A DNA stretch of 64,000 bases, taken from the NCBI GenBank assembly GCA_030374805.1, contig JARGSG010000228.1, positions 302,479 through 366,478 on the forward strand. Reading direction: 5' to 3'. Below are positions 41,097-51,938 of the stretch, piece by piece. The DNA is from Gracilaria gracilis (lineage: Eukaryota > Rhodophyta > Florideophyceae > Gracilariales > Gracilariaceae). Position numbers and translations under genes: made by a program. A model generated the notes under the pieces. That model saw only the letters and a list, made by a program, of their open reading frames with translations. It did no database searches and was not told the DNA's origin. How positions within the stretch are numbered: position 1 is the first letter of the stretch; the number at the start of each line of letters is the position of its first letter.

Positions 41097-43223
41097 ATGT
41101 CCGCCTTCATTCCAATACCCCCTCCTGTAGGAGCCTCGCGTCCGCCCTCCCTCTCCTCACCACCGTCTACTCTGCATGGTCAAAGCTTTCCCTCCCGACA
41201 CTCTCTATACGCTCCCCCTTCGCCCGCTCCAACCCTACCTGTTCGCGCATCTCAGCACGATGTCACAACCATTGCCTGGCCGCCTCACCCGCAATCTTTT
41301 TTCAAAGTAGTTTCCCGCTCCGCTCGCAAGTGGCAGAATGGCAGACGTACCAACCTATCCGCTGCCCCCACCTCCACAAGAATCACCCGCTTCGACCCGT
41401 GGGACTTCTCGGAGGTGGCCGCCGCTATTGCGGTGTTGAATATCGCCTTTACGAGAGGCATCGCGCGAGCTGAGCGCCCGCCCAGGGAGGGTGTGAGCCT
41501 CACGTATTTCATGTACCCTAACGAAAGCACGGGCAACCCCGCCTCTGTGTTCAAGCCTAACGATGAGGACGGTACAGGCACTGAAATGGCGCCTACCACC
41601 TTATCCACGGCGTACGTGCCTAGTGATCTCGCGTTATGGCCGGGACCCACTTTTGAACTGCCTTCTCTGAAATCGCGCTCGCCGGGCGTGCGTCAGACAG
41701 TTACACCTATCAACCGTCTTAGATCTACTTGGGAGTTTGACTCGCGCTTCCCACGTGGGTTGGGCTTTTATCCGGGAGAAGGTGCGTACAAGGAAGTGGC
41801 GGCGTACCTTTTGGACCATGGCCGCTTCGCGCGCGTGCCGCAGACCGCTCTGGCGATGTGGTCTAACATCCGGGAGAAGGAATTGTACGATGAGCCGTGC
41901 CCGCGCCATTCGTTCTCGTCGGGTGGAGGTAACTCTTTGAATTCGGACGAACGGTTCATGACCGAGGATCATTGCGGAGCCACCGAGCAGGATGGATCTT
42001 ATGTGGGCACCAAGATGGGCTCGTTTCAGGTGTATGTGAAGAATGTTGGCGATGCGGATGATTACGGTCCGGACGTATTTGATATCGACCATGTTCATCG
42101 CATTGCTGTGTTGGACATTCGTACTCTCAATCATGATCGACACGGTGGCAACGTGCTTGTCACGCGATCTGCGGCGCCGAATCGGCGGTATGACCTGGTG
42201 CCCATTGACCATGGGTACATTTTGCCGGATGTTGTACAATCTGTGCCGTGGCCTATCTGGATGGATTGGCCGATGGTGAGGGAGCCGCTGTCGGAAAGCG
42301 TCAAGGCGTACATTGAATGCCTTGACGCTGAGAGGGAGGCTTTCATCCTGAATGATGAGCTTGATGGTAAGCTCAGGACCGGCTCTCTGACGGTCCTCAA
42401 GGTGGCTACTGAGCTTCTTAAGAAAGGCGTCAAAGCTGGGCTGACACTTCACGATATAGGATTGTTGATCTACAGAGATCGTGGTGATCCGCACTCTAAC
42501 ACTGAACTGGAGAAGATCATGATCGAAGCGAAAAAGGCTGCAAGCGCCAGGGAACACCACCTCGCAGAGGAGGTAATTCTAAGCGGAAAGAAGGGCAAGA
42601 AACAGCTACATAGGCGTCAACAGAGTATGAATGCGACGCCCCTTCACGATTCGTACGTGGAGGACTACATTGTCAAGTATGCTGGACGACGTATCCAGGA
42701 CGTAGTGAGGCAAGCGGCAGCTCGAAAGGAGGAGGAGAGTGAGTTGGATGGTAAAACCAGTCGCGGTCTCACGCGCTCCCGTTCGATTCCGGAGTTCGGA
42801 GGGCTTAGCATTGGGGTGAAAACGATGCACATGCTTCATCGCCAGTCGTCTGTGCCAGGCACGGTTTCGACCAACTCGCCAGTTTCGTCGCCGAGGCCAG
42901 TGCTGGCGGGAAACACGTTTCATCCCACACATTCACTGGAGTCGCAACTTCATCGTTACTCGCAGACGCCAATGCGCACGCCGCCGATCCAGATTCCGAT
43001 CAATGGCGGGCGTATCGAGAGGATTGCCATCCCTGAACCGGTTGGAAGCGTTTCATTCCACAATGGCTCTGTGGGAAGTAATATGGAGGAAGACGAACGA
43101 CCGAAAAGCTCTGGAAGTGGCAAATGTCCGCCTGGGGTCTCTGTTATCTCTGTTCAAGGAGGAACGGAAATGATCTCCAGTTGCCCCTCTGGATATGATG
43201 CTATGGAGACTGAGTCATCATGA
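41097..43223 (+). CDS. Type-II PI3/4-kinase (PI4K-gamma-like), copy A
   Basis: ATG at 41097, 708 residues. The N-terminus (1-90) is Pro/Ser-rich. The kinase matches the plant PI4K-gamma/type-II family: VFKPNDED (151-158, ATP-site Lys), GEGAYKEVAAYLLDH (227-241), KMGSFQVYVKNVGDADDYGP (306-325), catalytic-loop DIRTLNHDRHGGNVLV (340-355, D347 and N352) and DLVPIDHGYILPD (366-378, metal-binding Asp). Family members phosphorylate phosphatidylinositol or, in some plant members, proteins. The N-terminal ubiquitin-like domains of plant PI4K-gamma are absent. The C-terminal 200 residues are Ser-rich with basic clusters. Single exon, intact, part of a direct duplication with 50028-51938. Regulation is not evident. 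Confidence 0.85.
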   Translation: MSAFIPIPPPVGASRPPSLSSPPSTLHGQSFPSRHSLYAPPSPAPTLPVRASQHDVTTIAWPPHPQSFFKVVSRSARKWQNGRRTNLSAAPTSTRITRFDPWDFSEVAAAIAVLNIAFTRGIARAERPPREGVSLTYFMYPNESTGNPASVFKPNDEDGTGTEMAPTTLSTAYVPSDLALWPGPTFELPSLKSRSPGVRQTVTPINRLRSTWEFDSRFPRGLGFYPGEGAYKEVAAYLLDHGRFARVPQTALAMWSNIREKELYDEPCPRHSFSSGGGNSLNSDERFMTEDHCGATEQDGSYVGTKMGSFQVYVKNVGDADDYGPDVFDIDHVHRIAVLDIRTLNHDRHGGNVLVTRSAAPNRRYDLVPIDHGYILPDVVQSVPWPIWMDWPMVREPLSESVKAYIECLDAEREAFILNDELDGKLRTGSLTVLKVATELLKKGVKAGLTLHDIGLLIYRDRGDPHSNTELEKIMIEAKKAASAREHHLAEEVILSGKKGKKQLHRRQQSMNATPLHDSYVEDYIVKYAGRRIQDVVRQAAARKEEESELDGKTSRGLTRSRSIPEFGGLSIGVKTMHMLHRQSSVPGTVSTNSPVSSPRPVLAGNTFHPTHSLESQLHRYSQTPMRTPPIQIPINGGRIERIAIPEPVGSVSFHNGSVGSNMEEDERPKSSGSGKCPPGVSVISVQGGTEMISSCPSGYDAMETESS

Positions 43224-43244
43224 CTGGTCATCATGGCTAGTGAC

Positions 43245-43975
43245 TTTTGAAGTCCGGAATGGAAGGATATGAGCATGTGAGACACCTTGCTCTCGAAGGG
43301 AAGAGAGCGAATTCGGGAGCATTGGGGCCCAAGAAGTAGCTGATAGTGAAAAAAGGCTGGAAATCAGGAACCGGCTGAAGCGGAACATGCCGTTCAGCAG
43401 ATTGTGCGGAACATGAGGCAGATTTAATCGGGTTTCCTCCAAGGCGTCGAGCTGGTGCTGCCGTTCCTCCGGTCGGAAGTTCTTCTGGAGCTGTAGTCGA
43501 ATGGGTGAGGGGGGTGGTCCTTTCAGTGGTGACTGTGACGGAAACCCTCAGTGGGTCGAGGGTTTCTGTATCCGTTTCTTGCATTGCGTAAGTGGACGTA
43601 GCCCAAAGAGGAAACAATGCTTTCTTTCATCTTTGCACTGCGTACGTAGCAGTAGCTTGTAGGTAGCTTTCTCTCTGCTCCATCGCACACTTAGGGCGCG
43701 ACAGAGCAGCCTTTCAGTAAAGTCGAGGTATCGAACCTCAACTCATTTCAAGAACAACTCGCGCAGTTCGCCACAGTTTCGCACTAACGTCAGTAAGTAG
43801 TGACGAAATAGAGCACTCATTTGAGGTCGACATGGTCGGTATTTTGAACAGAGCTTCGTGAAGGGCACTGTGCATTTGTCGGTGAAGAAACGATCTCTTT
43901 CTGTAAGGTTTTTAATCCAATGGCTTCATCTGCCTTCCAGTATGGACGGTAATCGAGAAAGAATCTCTTGGGAGA
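43245..43975. other. About 730-bp segment present only in duplicate A
   Basis: Sequence on both sides aligns between the duplicates (GTGACTTTTGA on the left, GGAGAAAT on the right at about 43975 and 52182), but this segment is missing from copy B. No clear inverted ends or target duplication were found, so it may be an insertion in A or a deletion in B. No gene seen; a minus-strand frame at 43237-43617 has no recognisable family. Confidence 0.6.
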
Positions 43976-44972
43976 AATGACGAAAGTTCCAAACGATTAA
44001 TTCTTCCTTATCATCGTGGTGCCGTAATTGATAGATAGTTAAAAGATTGAGACTCAAGAGAATCAATATCTTCATCATCTTCTCCCTGAAGTTGCTTGAT
44101 TGGTTGTTTGGTTGTCAACAGGAATCTCTCGTATACTCCCTGAATTAGGAAAACTGTAGATACAAATGGAGCGTATTGCCGTTCGTATTATTGCCGTACA
44201 ATGCGATCTAGTGTGCAACTTTCCGTTGAGACCATAAAGAAGACGCACAATACATTGTTTAAGAAAGAAATGCTTCTAATCCCCAAGTTTTAGTCTCTAC
44301 TTTTCGCACACAGTGAGAGTGTGTGTATCTTTTCTGGCATTGGATGCTGGTGAGATGTTGGCAGTTCGCCGATGTTAATGTCAACTCCCAGAGATTCAAA
44401 TATGATTCAAGTATGTTCAGAACGATTGTTGTGTGAGGTGCTCTTGGGGTGCATTTGTCCCATGAAATGCACTAAAGCTTGAGCGCGGTAACTATTGTGT
44501 CCTTCAAAAATGGCTAAGAGTTTTTCTTACTCTTCCCTTCTTTTGCGTCCTCATCATTCAATCTCCTTGGGTCAATATCACCGGTAGTTCGTAACATTTA
44601 GCCTTCTCCCTGACGAAAACCAATGTCTCCGAGCAATATCGACTTTCCAAGGATTCTTTCAAATAGCAATACACATGTCCTAAATTGAGAAGCATGAAGA
44701 AGCGCAGGTGTACGGGAACGAGAAAGCGCAAAGCGCATTCGTTTCCGAAGTGAGTGTGGCAGCAAAGATGATTTGTGAGCAGTAGGTAGTCCTTACGTTT
44801 GGTCTACGGCCGTACCAAGTAGGTACCGGACTCGGTCTGCAAAACGTGTATGGTACGAACGTGCGTCCATTCGGATCCGACTCGGATCATCGGATCATCG
44901 AATCATCCCAGTGTAAGAGCACGAGCACAATACGTTCGATGCTGGGCATTGTACTGTGAATAATTGCTTTTT
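43976..44972. repeat. Duplicated 3' flank of kinase copy A
   Basis: Matches 52182-53148. The first half differs at many positions; from about 44387 (AGAGATTCAAATATGATTC) to 44970 it appears identical to 52569-53150. Non-coding. Confidence 0.85.
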
Positions 44973-45599
44973 GAAGCGCTCCAAGAATTCTGCTTTGTAA
45001 ACATTATTACGTCTTCCTCAAGCTGCTGGAGTGAGGAATCGACCTTGAAGTCCAAGGCATGCAACACAAGATCCTTTGGGGTGTTTCGAGCAACACACTT
45101 CACCTGCTTTGCCATCCCGACCACCAAGCAACCAAGCGTGTACACCTTTTGTGAGGCTAAACCCTCGCTTTATCGAGGCCGCAAGGACACTGTCTACAAC
45201 TGAAGCAGCCGCATCTCGCTTTTCAGCGTCTTTACATGCAAAAAAGGAATAGGAAAGCACCAATTCTCCCATGAGCAAATCCAAGACGTTTCTTTGTTAC
45301 ATGGCATCTTGGTCGGAAATAGCAGCAGATGCGGTATATTCGACAAGAGTCTATCGCTCCATTTCGGCTAACAATTAGAATCTCTCTCTGGAAAGCTTTG
45401 AACACAAGTAGTGGGCGGCCGCAAGGCGTGTCTGCGGGGATACCAAGAGCGCTCTCCAAAACGCCCTCGCAAGAGTACACATGTTCGCTAAGGCCCTGCC
45501 AACATTGTCGAGGAGAGCAAAGGATCTAGCGTAGACCTTCGAACCTTCATCTTCAAGTCCTGTTAAAAAATCGGAATGAATCCATTCAAGACCGGGCAC
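44960..45599 (-). pseudogene. Dopey-family protein, N-terminal fragment, broken
   Basis: Minus-strand pieces in order: MPGLEWIHSDFLTGLEDEGS with FALLDNVGRAL (45599-45480), FWRALLVSPQTRLAAAHYLC (to about 45400), then LDLLMGELVLSYSFFACKD (about 45280-45220) and KRGFSLTKGVHAWLLGGRDG (about 45170-45110). The run LLPGLEE-DNV-FWxAxLxSPxxRLxAxxYL and SLxRRxYAWLLG is characteristic of the N-terminal domain of Dopey proteins, which act in endosome-Golgi transport with MON2. Several frameshifts and stops are present, and the fragment stops where the kinase duplication begins. Confidence 0.65.
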
Positions 45600-45643
45600 A
45601 GGTCAGGTCCCACCGGTATAAAGTAAGTTTTGTAGAGACAACA

Positions 45644-46000
45644 ATGGTGCTTTCAAAGCAGTTGAACAATGAGAGTACAGTAGGAAAAGTCCTGCGTACA
45701 AAGGAAGATATCGTGCAAGCCGTGCTGGTCCAATTCGCTTCAAAACTGTGTGGTATGTCTCAAAAGCTTTCAAATGGACTCATGACGGAAGAAAAGAAGT
45801 TAAGCGTTGTGCTAGAAGTTTTGCAAGTAGAACCTTTTCGGGAAGACATGTGTGGCTCTTATGTTTCCCAAGAGCTTTGATTACTATGAGGAGGTCATGA
45901 ATTAGGTACGACCCATCATGAGCGCGATCAAAGGCTGAAAGCGCAGTTGAAAGATCTGGGCGAAGAGCGGTGTCCAGACAGCCATTCTTTTCAAACGATT
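45644..46000 (+). pseudogene. Hypothetical coding-like fragment
   Basis: An open frame of 78 residues (LRTKEDIVQAVLVQFASKLC; EEKKLSVVLEVLQVE) is strongly helical and looks like part of a longer protein, continuing in broken form after the stop (EELGT/AIKG). No family recognised. It lies between the Dopey-like and SCYL1-like fragments. Confidence 0.3.
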
Positions 46001-46289
46001 CTTGTTCCTCTCCCGACTACATGGTAACATTTCCAAGGCTGGGTACCGAAGAGGACTATCTCAAAGAGTCCGCTATGTGCTCCGATGCAAACCTATCTTC
46101 CCTTGTCCATGGAGCAGGCAGGTAACAGAAAATTCAACGCAACCCCGCTCGCCAGCCCGCTACGGTTTTGGCCTCGTGTTTGTCCGTGCCGCCATCATTT
46201 CCTTCTTGCTGCCTCACCTTCCTCCTTCCCTTCGGAGGTGTGCGCTATGAGGTCTTTTCGCAACCTTGCAGTATTTTCAGAGGGACTTT

Positions 46290-47258
46290 GGCTTCAAATA
46301 CTGACTCAATGAGACCCTTTCCAACCATGAACGTACAGAAATATGGGCACTTCATAGAGGTACTTCAAAGGAAACAGGAGATGCAGCCCTGGTTCTCCGC
46401 TTTGATGCGTCATATTCACGACCTACGCAGTCACAGAAGCAAGGTTTAGCCAACACTGGCTTGATACGATTGAAACCCCTTCGCCATTCAGATGTGCTTA
46501 AGTACATCATCTCTGTCGAAGGAAGCACATGCACCACATACGTTGCTGTTGAAGATTCCATAGTCCTAGCAACCACTTTTAGCTAATTCTCCTTCAATAA
46601 CCGATTGCGAATCTGTCCAGTGGGGACTCTTTACTATTTCGTGCGCGATTGGTTTCCTTCACACGTCAAGTCTGATCGATGGCTTTCTTAATGCTTCAAC
46701 TGTACTTGTTACATCTGCTCTTATGTCACACTTTGCACGCCTACAAGTGGATCCGGAACCCTCAATTCGGGCAAACACTACTGTCTGCTTCGGGAAACTT
46801 GCAGGCCGCCTCAGTAATGCAGGGCGCAACAAAGTACTTGCGGCTGCGTTATTTCGCTCGTTGAAGGATCTTTCCTTCATGCCCGTGTCGCTGGTATAAA
46901 CGAAATCTTGCGATGTACAGAATACTTTTCTGCGAAGGATACCGCGACACGAATGCTACCATCTATCGTGACACTATTGGTGGATTCGTCTGGAGAGGTT
47001 CGGACGGCAGCCTTTAAAGTCCTTCAAGACTTCAAGCAGAAGCTTTCACGAAAACATGAAGAAATTCCACGAGCTGAAGCAATTACGGCGGCTACTGGGG
47101 AAAGCGGTAATGGTAAGAACGTTTCAACTTCGACGTCGAATGCTCTTGTCGCTACCGAGTTCGACAGCGCAACGCAGGAAATAAGTCAACTAACATATCT
47201 TCTGAAGACTTCAAGAGAGAAAGACCGGCAAAAAATATCAGCAATAGTACTGGACTAA
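46290..47258 (+). pseudogene. SCYL1-like (SCY1) pseudokinase-HEAT protein, broken
   Basis: The order matches SCY1-like proteins, in changing frames: LIRLKPLRHSDVLKYIISVE (about 46460-46525, pseudokinase N-lobe), ESVQWGLFTISCAIGFLHTS (about 46605-46670, hinge/helix region), a deletion, then HEAT repeats SHFARLQVDPEPSIRANTTV with KVLAAALFRSLKD (about 46730-46870) and, in another frame, TATRMLPSIVTLLVDSSGEV followed by AAFKVLQDF (46940-47030). SCYL1 is a catalytically dead kinase in COPI/Golgi retrograde transport. The catalytic-loop half of the kinase domain is missing and stops occur near 46447 and 46898. Confidence 0.65.
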
Positions 47259-47504
47259 ACTCAGTTCCTTAGGCGAGAAGAGCACCATGAGAACGAAGGA
47301 CCGCCACGGTCTCATTAAATGTTTCGGGTCTCAGCGGACTAAAAGGCAAACGTACACAGATAAGCTTTGGAAGTCAACGTCATTGTGTGTCTGTTTCGCC
47401 GTCAGAGGCAGGCAATGAGATTCACGTACTGAGCTTCTCTGGTCCACCTGCCGATTATCAGACAATACTACATTTGAAAACTGATTTGAATCCACCGTTT
47501 TTTC

Positions 47505-48284
47505 ATGTGGCAAGTATATAAGAGCAATACGAAGCAAGGCGGAAGTCCGGTTCTTACGTTTGTCACATCGCATGAAGGCGAGGTGGCGCTTATGAACGAT
47601 AGTGGAAATGAACCTCTGGTCTTCGGAGTGAAAGACATTGAGATTTCAATCAAGCTGGTTTTATGCGTTTCGCAAACTGACTCTGACCGCATACCGATTA
47701 TAGCGCGAAATGCAAACAATCTTCGTTTATGCATCGTGCGCTTTCTTCAACTGAAACCAAGCGTTTCGATCAGCACAAGCTATTCACTTCCAGTTCTGAT
47801 ATGAAGTCCTTCACAAAGGCGACCGAAATATCTTACGAGGTACAGAATCGCATCATAGGTTTTGCCCTGGAGCCAACATGATTGCGTGTGTGATACGAGG
47901 GTGTATATCTTTGCTTCTTCGAACTGCTTGCTGAGAATGGGGAGGACAGCTGCGCCTGAGACAGGAATGGAAATTCTTTCTACGCCATTTGAGCAGCATA
48001 AGAAACCACTGTCGCTAACAGCCGCGATGTACTACGCACATGTTCTGCGCCCATCAGCACCAGAAGACAAGCCGAGGGACCAAGAGTACGCAGGGCGTGG
48101 GGTTTTCAAGAGCCTTTGGGATGATTTCTTCGTGGTTGAATATGGTCGGTACATTTCTGTTTGGGATCGCCTCTATGTTTGTCGACATGATTTTGTGCGG
48201 GTAGGCTATAATATTCAATTCTCTTACGGCTTACTGACTTCTGAAGAGTTCTATTCTGTTCAGAATATGGTCTGCATGAAATGA
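47505..48284 (+). pseudogene. Hypothetical coding-like fragments
   Basis: Two open frames (47505-47804 and 47862-48284) contain protein-like stretches such as DIEISIKLVLCVSQTDSDRI and FKSLWDDFFVVEYGRYISVW, without a domain I can name. They may be parts of one broken gene. Confidence 0.3.
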
Positions 48285-48469
48285 ATGAGGAGCTTAAAAG
48301 GAGGAGTAATGCGTATTGCAGTGCATTAGATGTTACTAAACCAACTCATTCTGGACGATATGTAGCAAGATATTTACCAACTTCTCTGACTGCTTTGTGA
48401 CTGCCATCGATCCTTCCACCCTTTCCACGAATAACGTTGATCAAGGTGGTTCTGTTTTGCCCAGTATAC

Positions 48470-48870
48470 ATACGTCTAGTGCCGAAAGCGAGAGAGATAA
48501 CGGCCATCCTTCCGATTCATCCTAAGAGCTGTTGTTAGGACACTGGCCACCGAGCCTGAAACCGCACATTGTAGCAACTGAACAAAGAAACAGAGAGGGA
48601 TGAGGAGACGACGCATAAGAACCATTTCGAGGTTCGCAGACCCCAGGCCTTCGGAGACTTCGTGCTCGCGTTCGAACAAAATGGGCGTGCTGTCAACTTG
48701 TCAGGAACAGCCAATGCCAAGGTCATCGTGCCATTCATGTGTCAATGTGTTTGCTGCCATTTACCGTCAACGTGTTTGCTCTAGAGCCTTCCACGTGCCA
48801 TGGATTGGCAATTTCACTGGCGGATCCAGCACGCGGATGCCACGCGCTATTTGTCTACACATTTGTCCGA
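48470..48870 (+). repeat. Direct repeat, copy 1
   Basis: Matches 49330-49700 in the same orientation: TAAGAGCTGTTGTT, AACAAAATGGGCGTGCTGTC, AACTTGTCAGGAACAGCCAA, AAGGTCATCGTGCC, and CAGAGCCTTCCACGT/TAGAGCCTTCCACGT. Copy 1 has a short extra tract around 48740-48770. The repeats are about 855 bp apart. They could be LTRs of a lost element, but no coding internal region remains. Confidence 0.85.
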
Positions 48871-48950
48871 TTGCAAAGCGTGCGGTGGGAACCCCATGCC
48901 CCAGTTGCCCCCTTCGCTTGCTCTCTGGCAAGGTGGAACATGGTGATTGG

Positions 48951-49015
48951 TGCGGCGCGCGTGGTGCGCGCGGTGCGCGCGGTGCGCGCGGTGCGCGCGG
49001 TGCGCGCGGTGCGCA
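48951..49015. repeat. 9-bp GC minisatellite GGTGCGCGC
   Basis: About seven perfect or near-perfect GGTGCGCGC units in a row. Alternating purine-pyrimidine GC sequence of this length can adopt Z-DNA. It gives rise to a spurious Gly-Ala-Arg peptide. Confidence 0.9.
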
Positions 49016-49329
49016 CGCGCAACCGGCGGTGCGTTGTAAAGTTTGCTCCGCCCTACCGCGTTTTTGCTCCACGGCTGTACTGGCGCGTGGCGCGTTCGGG
49101 GCACGGGCCAACGCTCCATACGCTGTTGCGATAGCACCGGTGCCGGTTGGCGAGCCGGGCACGCCGAGCCCATAACAAACCGCTACTTTTACGGCTACAA
49201 CGCTCGTAGATCAAAACAGTACACGTACTCTGGAGAGCTCCTCAACACGCTTCCACAGTACCATGTGATACGCCAGGGATGCAAATACCATTGATCAAGT
49301 GTTTCTGCCACTGTGCAATACTGTAAATA

Positions 49330-49700
49330 CGTTTAACGCCGAACGCGAGATAGACAACCGCCATCCCCCCGACTGATCCTAAGAGCTGTTGTTTTGACAG
49401 TAGCAATCGGGCCTGGAACCGAACATGTAGCAAATGAAAGAATAAACAGAGAGTATGAGAAGACGACCCATAAGAACACTTTCGGAGTTCGCAGACTCCA
49501 GGCCTTCGAAGACTTCGTGCTTGCGCTCGAACAAAATGGGCGTGCTGTCAACTTGTCAGGAACAGCCAATACCAAGGTCATCGTGCCGTTCACGTGCGAC
49601 TCACCGTCAACGTGATTGCTCCAGAGCCTTCCACGTACCATGGATCGGCAATGTCACTGGCGGACCCAGAACATAGACGGCACGCGGCTATTTGTCTAAA
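49330..49700 (+). repeat. Direct repeat, copy 2
   Basis: Second copy of the 48470-48870 repeat. It ends shortly before the fold-back element at 49717 and the start of duplicate segment B near 49862. Confidence 0.85.
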
Positions 49701-49716
49701 CATAATCAAGTCTTGA

Positions 49717-49845
49717 CCTTATCCTCCAGACGAACTAGGGCGTCGACTGAGCGCGTGCGCAGCTGTCTGTTAAACGGTAACATTGTCACGTCCGTAGTGC
49801 GCGCGCGCTCAGTCAACGCCTTAGTCCGTTGGGAGGAGGATAAGG
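49717..49845. mobile_element. 129-bp fold-back (MITE-like) element
   Basis: The left arm starts CCTTATCCTCCAGACGAACT and continues to GACTGAGCGCGTGCGCA. The right arm is its imperfect complement, ending CCGTTGGGAGGAGGATAAGG. The arms are about 45 bp with a loop of about 40 bp. No coding capacity and no clear target duplication; it lies at the edge of duplicated segment B. Confidence 0.75.
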
Positions 49846-50027
49846 CCTAGTGATTGTATAGCACTGTGTTCGCACCCCTATTTTTGCCGTTGGTGCTTTG
49901 CGACCTTCACCCCCATTTGTATTCAAAATAGCCTTATAAGAACAAGGTCTTTCACAGGCAGTTTTGGATCAATCCTTTCAACCTGGACTCTCCAAACCGT
50001 TCCAGCACGCCGCCCCGGTGTCTTACC

Positions 50028-51938
50028 ATGTCCTCCTTCGTTCCTATATCCTCTCCTGTAGGAGCCTCGTGCCCGTCCTCTCTCTCCTCACCGCCTTCGA
50101 CCCCGCTTGGTGAGACCCTCCCCTGCGGACACTCTCTGTACGATCCCCCCTCGCCCGCTCCAACCCTACCTGTTCGCGCATCCCAGCACGATCTCACAAC
50201 TATTTCCGGGCCGCCTCACCCGCAATCTGTTTTCTACCTTGTTTCCCGCTCCGCTCGCAAGTGGCAGAATGGCAGACGTACCAACCTATCCGCTGCCCCC
50301 ACCTCCACACGAATCACCCGCTTCGACCCGTGGGACTTCTCGGAGGTGGCCACCGCTATTGCGCTGTTGAATACCGCCTTTCAGAGAGGCAGCGCGCGAG
50401 CCGGGCGCCCGCCCAGGGAGGGTGTGAACGTCACGTATTTCATGTACCCTAACGAAAGCACGGGCAACCCCGCCTCTGTGTTCAAGCCTAACGATGAGGA
50501 CGGTACAGGCACTGAAATGGCGCCTACCACCTTATCCACGGCGTACGTGCCTAGTGATCTCGCGTTATGGCCGGGACCCACTTTTGGACTGCCTTCTCTG
50601 AACCCGCGCTCGCCGGGCGTGCGTCAGACCGTTACACCTATCAACCATCTTAGATCTACTTGGGAGTTTGACTCGCGCTTCCCACGTGGGTTGGGCTTTT
50701 ATCCGGGAGAAGGTGCGTACAAGGAAGTGGCGGCGTACCTTTTGGACCATGGCCGCTTCGCGCGCGTGCCGCAGACCGCTCTGGCGATGTGGTCTAACAT
50801 CCGGGAGAAGGACTTGTACGATGAGCCGTGCCCGCGCCATTCGTTCTCGTCGGGTGGAGGTAACTCTTTGAATTCGGACGAACGGTTCATGACCGAGGAT
50901 CATTGCGGAGCCACCGAGCAGGATGGATCGTATGTGGGCACCAAGATGGGCTCGTTTCAGGTGTATGTGAAGAATGTTGGCGATGCGGATGATTACGGTC
51001 CGGACGTATTTGATATCGACCATGTTCATCGCATTGCTGTGTTGGACATTCGTACTCTCAACCATGACCGGCACGGTGGCAACGTGCTTGTCACGCGATC
51101 TGCGGCGCCGAATCGGCGGTATGACCTGGTGCCCATTGACCATGGGTACATTTTGCCGGATGTTGTACAATCTGTGCCGTGGCCTATCTGGATGGATTGG
51201 CCGATGGTGAGGGAGCCGCTGTCGGAAAGCGTCAAGGCGTACATTGAATGCCTTGACGCTGAGAGGGAGGCTTTCATCCTGAATGATGAGCTTGATGGTA
51301 AGCTCAGGACCGGCTCTCTGACGGTCCTCAAGGTGGCTACTGAGCTTCTTAAGAAAGGCGTCAAAGCTGGGCTGACACTTCACGATATAGGATTGTTGAT
51401 CTACAGAGATCATGGTGATCCGCACTCTAACACTGAACTGGAGAAGATCATGATCGAAGCGAAAAAGGCTGCAAGCGCCAGGAAACACCACCTCGCAGAG
51501 GAGGTAATTCTAAGCGGAAAGAAGGGCAAGAAACAGCTACATAGGCGTCAACAGAGTATGAATGCGACGCCCCTTCACGATTCGTACGTGGAGGACTACA
51601 TTGTCAAGTATGCTGGACGACGTATCCAGGACGTAGTGAGGCAAGCGGCAGCTCGCAAGAAGGAGGAGAGTGAGTTGGATGGTAAAACCAGTCGCGGTCT
51701 CACGCGTTCCCGTTCGATTCCGGAGTTTGGAGGGCTTAGCATTGGGGGTGGAAACGATGCACATGCTTCTTCGCCAGTCGTCTGTGCCAGGCACGGTTTC
51801 GACCAACTCGCCAGTTTCGTCGCCGAGGCCAGTGCTGGCGGGAAACACGTTTCATCCCACAAATTCACTGGAGTCGCAACTTCCTCGTTACTCGCAGACG
51901 CCAATGCGCACGCCGCCAATCCAGATCCCGATCAATGA
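50028..51938 (+). pseudogene. Type-II PI3/4-kinase (PI4K-gamma-like), copy B with C-terminal frameshift
   Basis: ATG at 50028. It is nearly identical to copy A through the whole kinase domain; VFKPNDED, GEGAYKEVAAYLLDH, DIRTLNHDRHGGNVLV and DLVPIDHGYILPD are unchanged. At about 51747 an extra G (GGGGGTGG against GGGGTGA in A) shifts the frame, replacing the last residues with a 60-residue Ala/Ser-rich tail that ends at 51938. The original C-terminal frame stays readable afterwards. The catalytic domain is intact, so the product could still be active; pseudogene status is a judgement based on the tail. Confidence 0.8.

Noticed and set aside
41634-42560. Minus-strand 308-residue frame, conserved at 50565-51491
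   Set aside because: Conserved only because the DNA duplicate is nearly identical; the plus strand holds a full kinase with all catalytic motifs.
48767-49175. Gly-Ala-Arg and Ala-Pro-Arg repeat proteins
   Set aside because: Translation of a 9-bp minisatellite in a non-coding repeat region.
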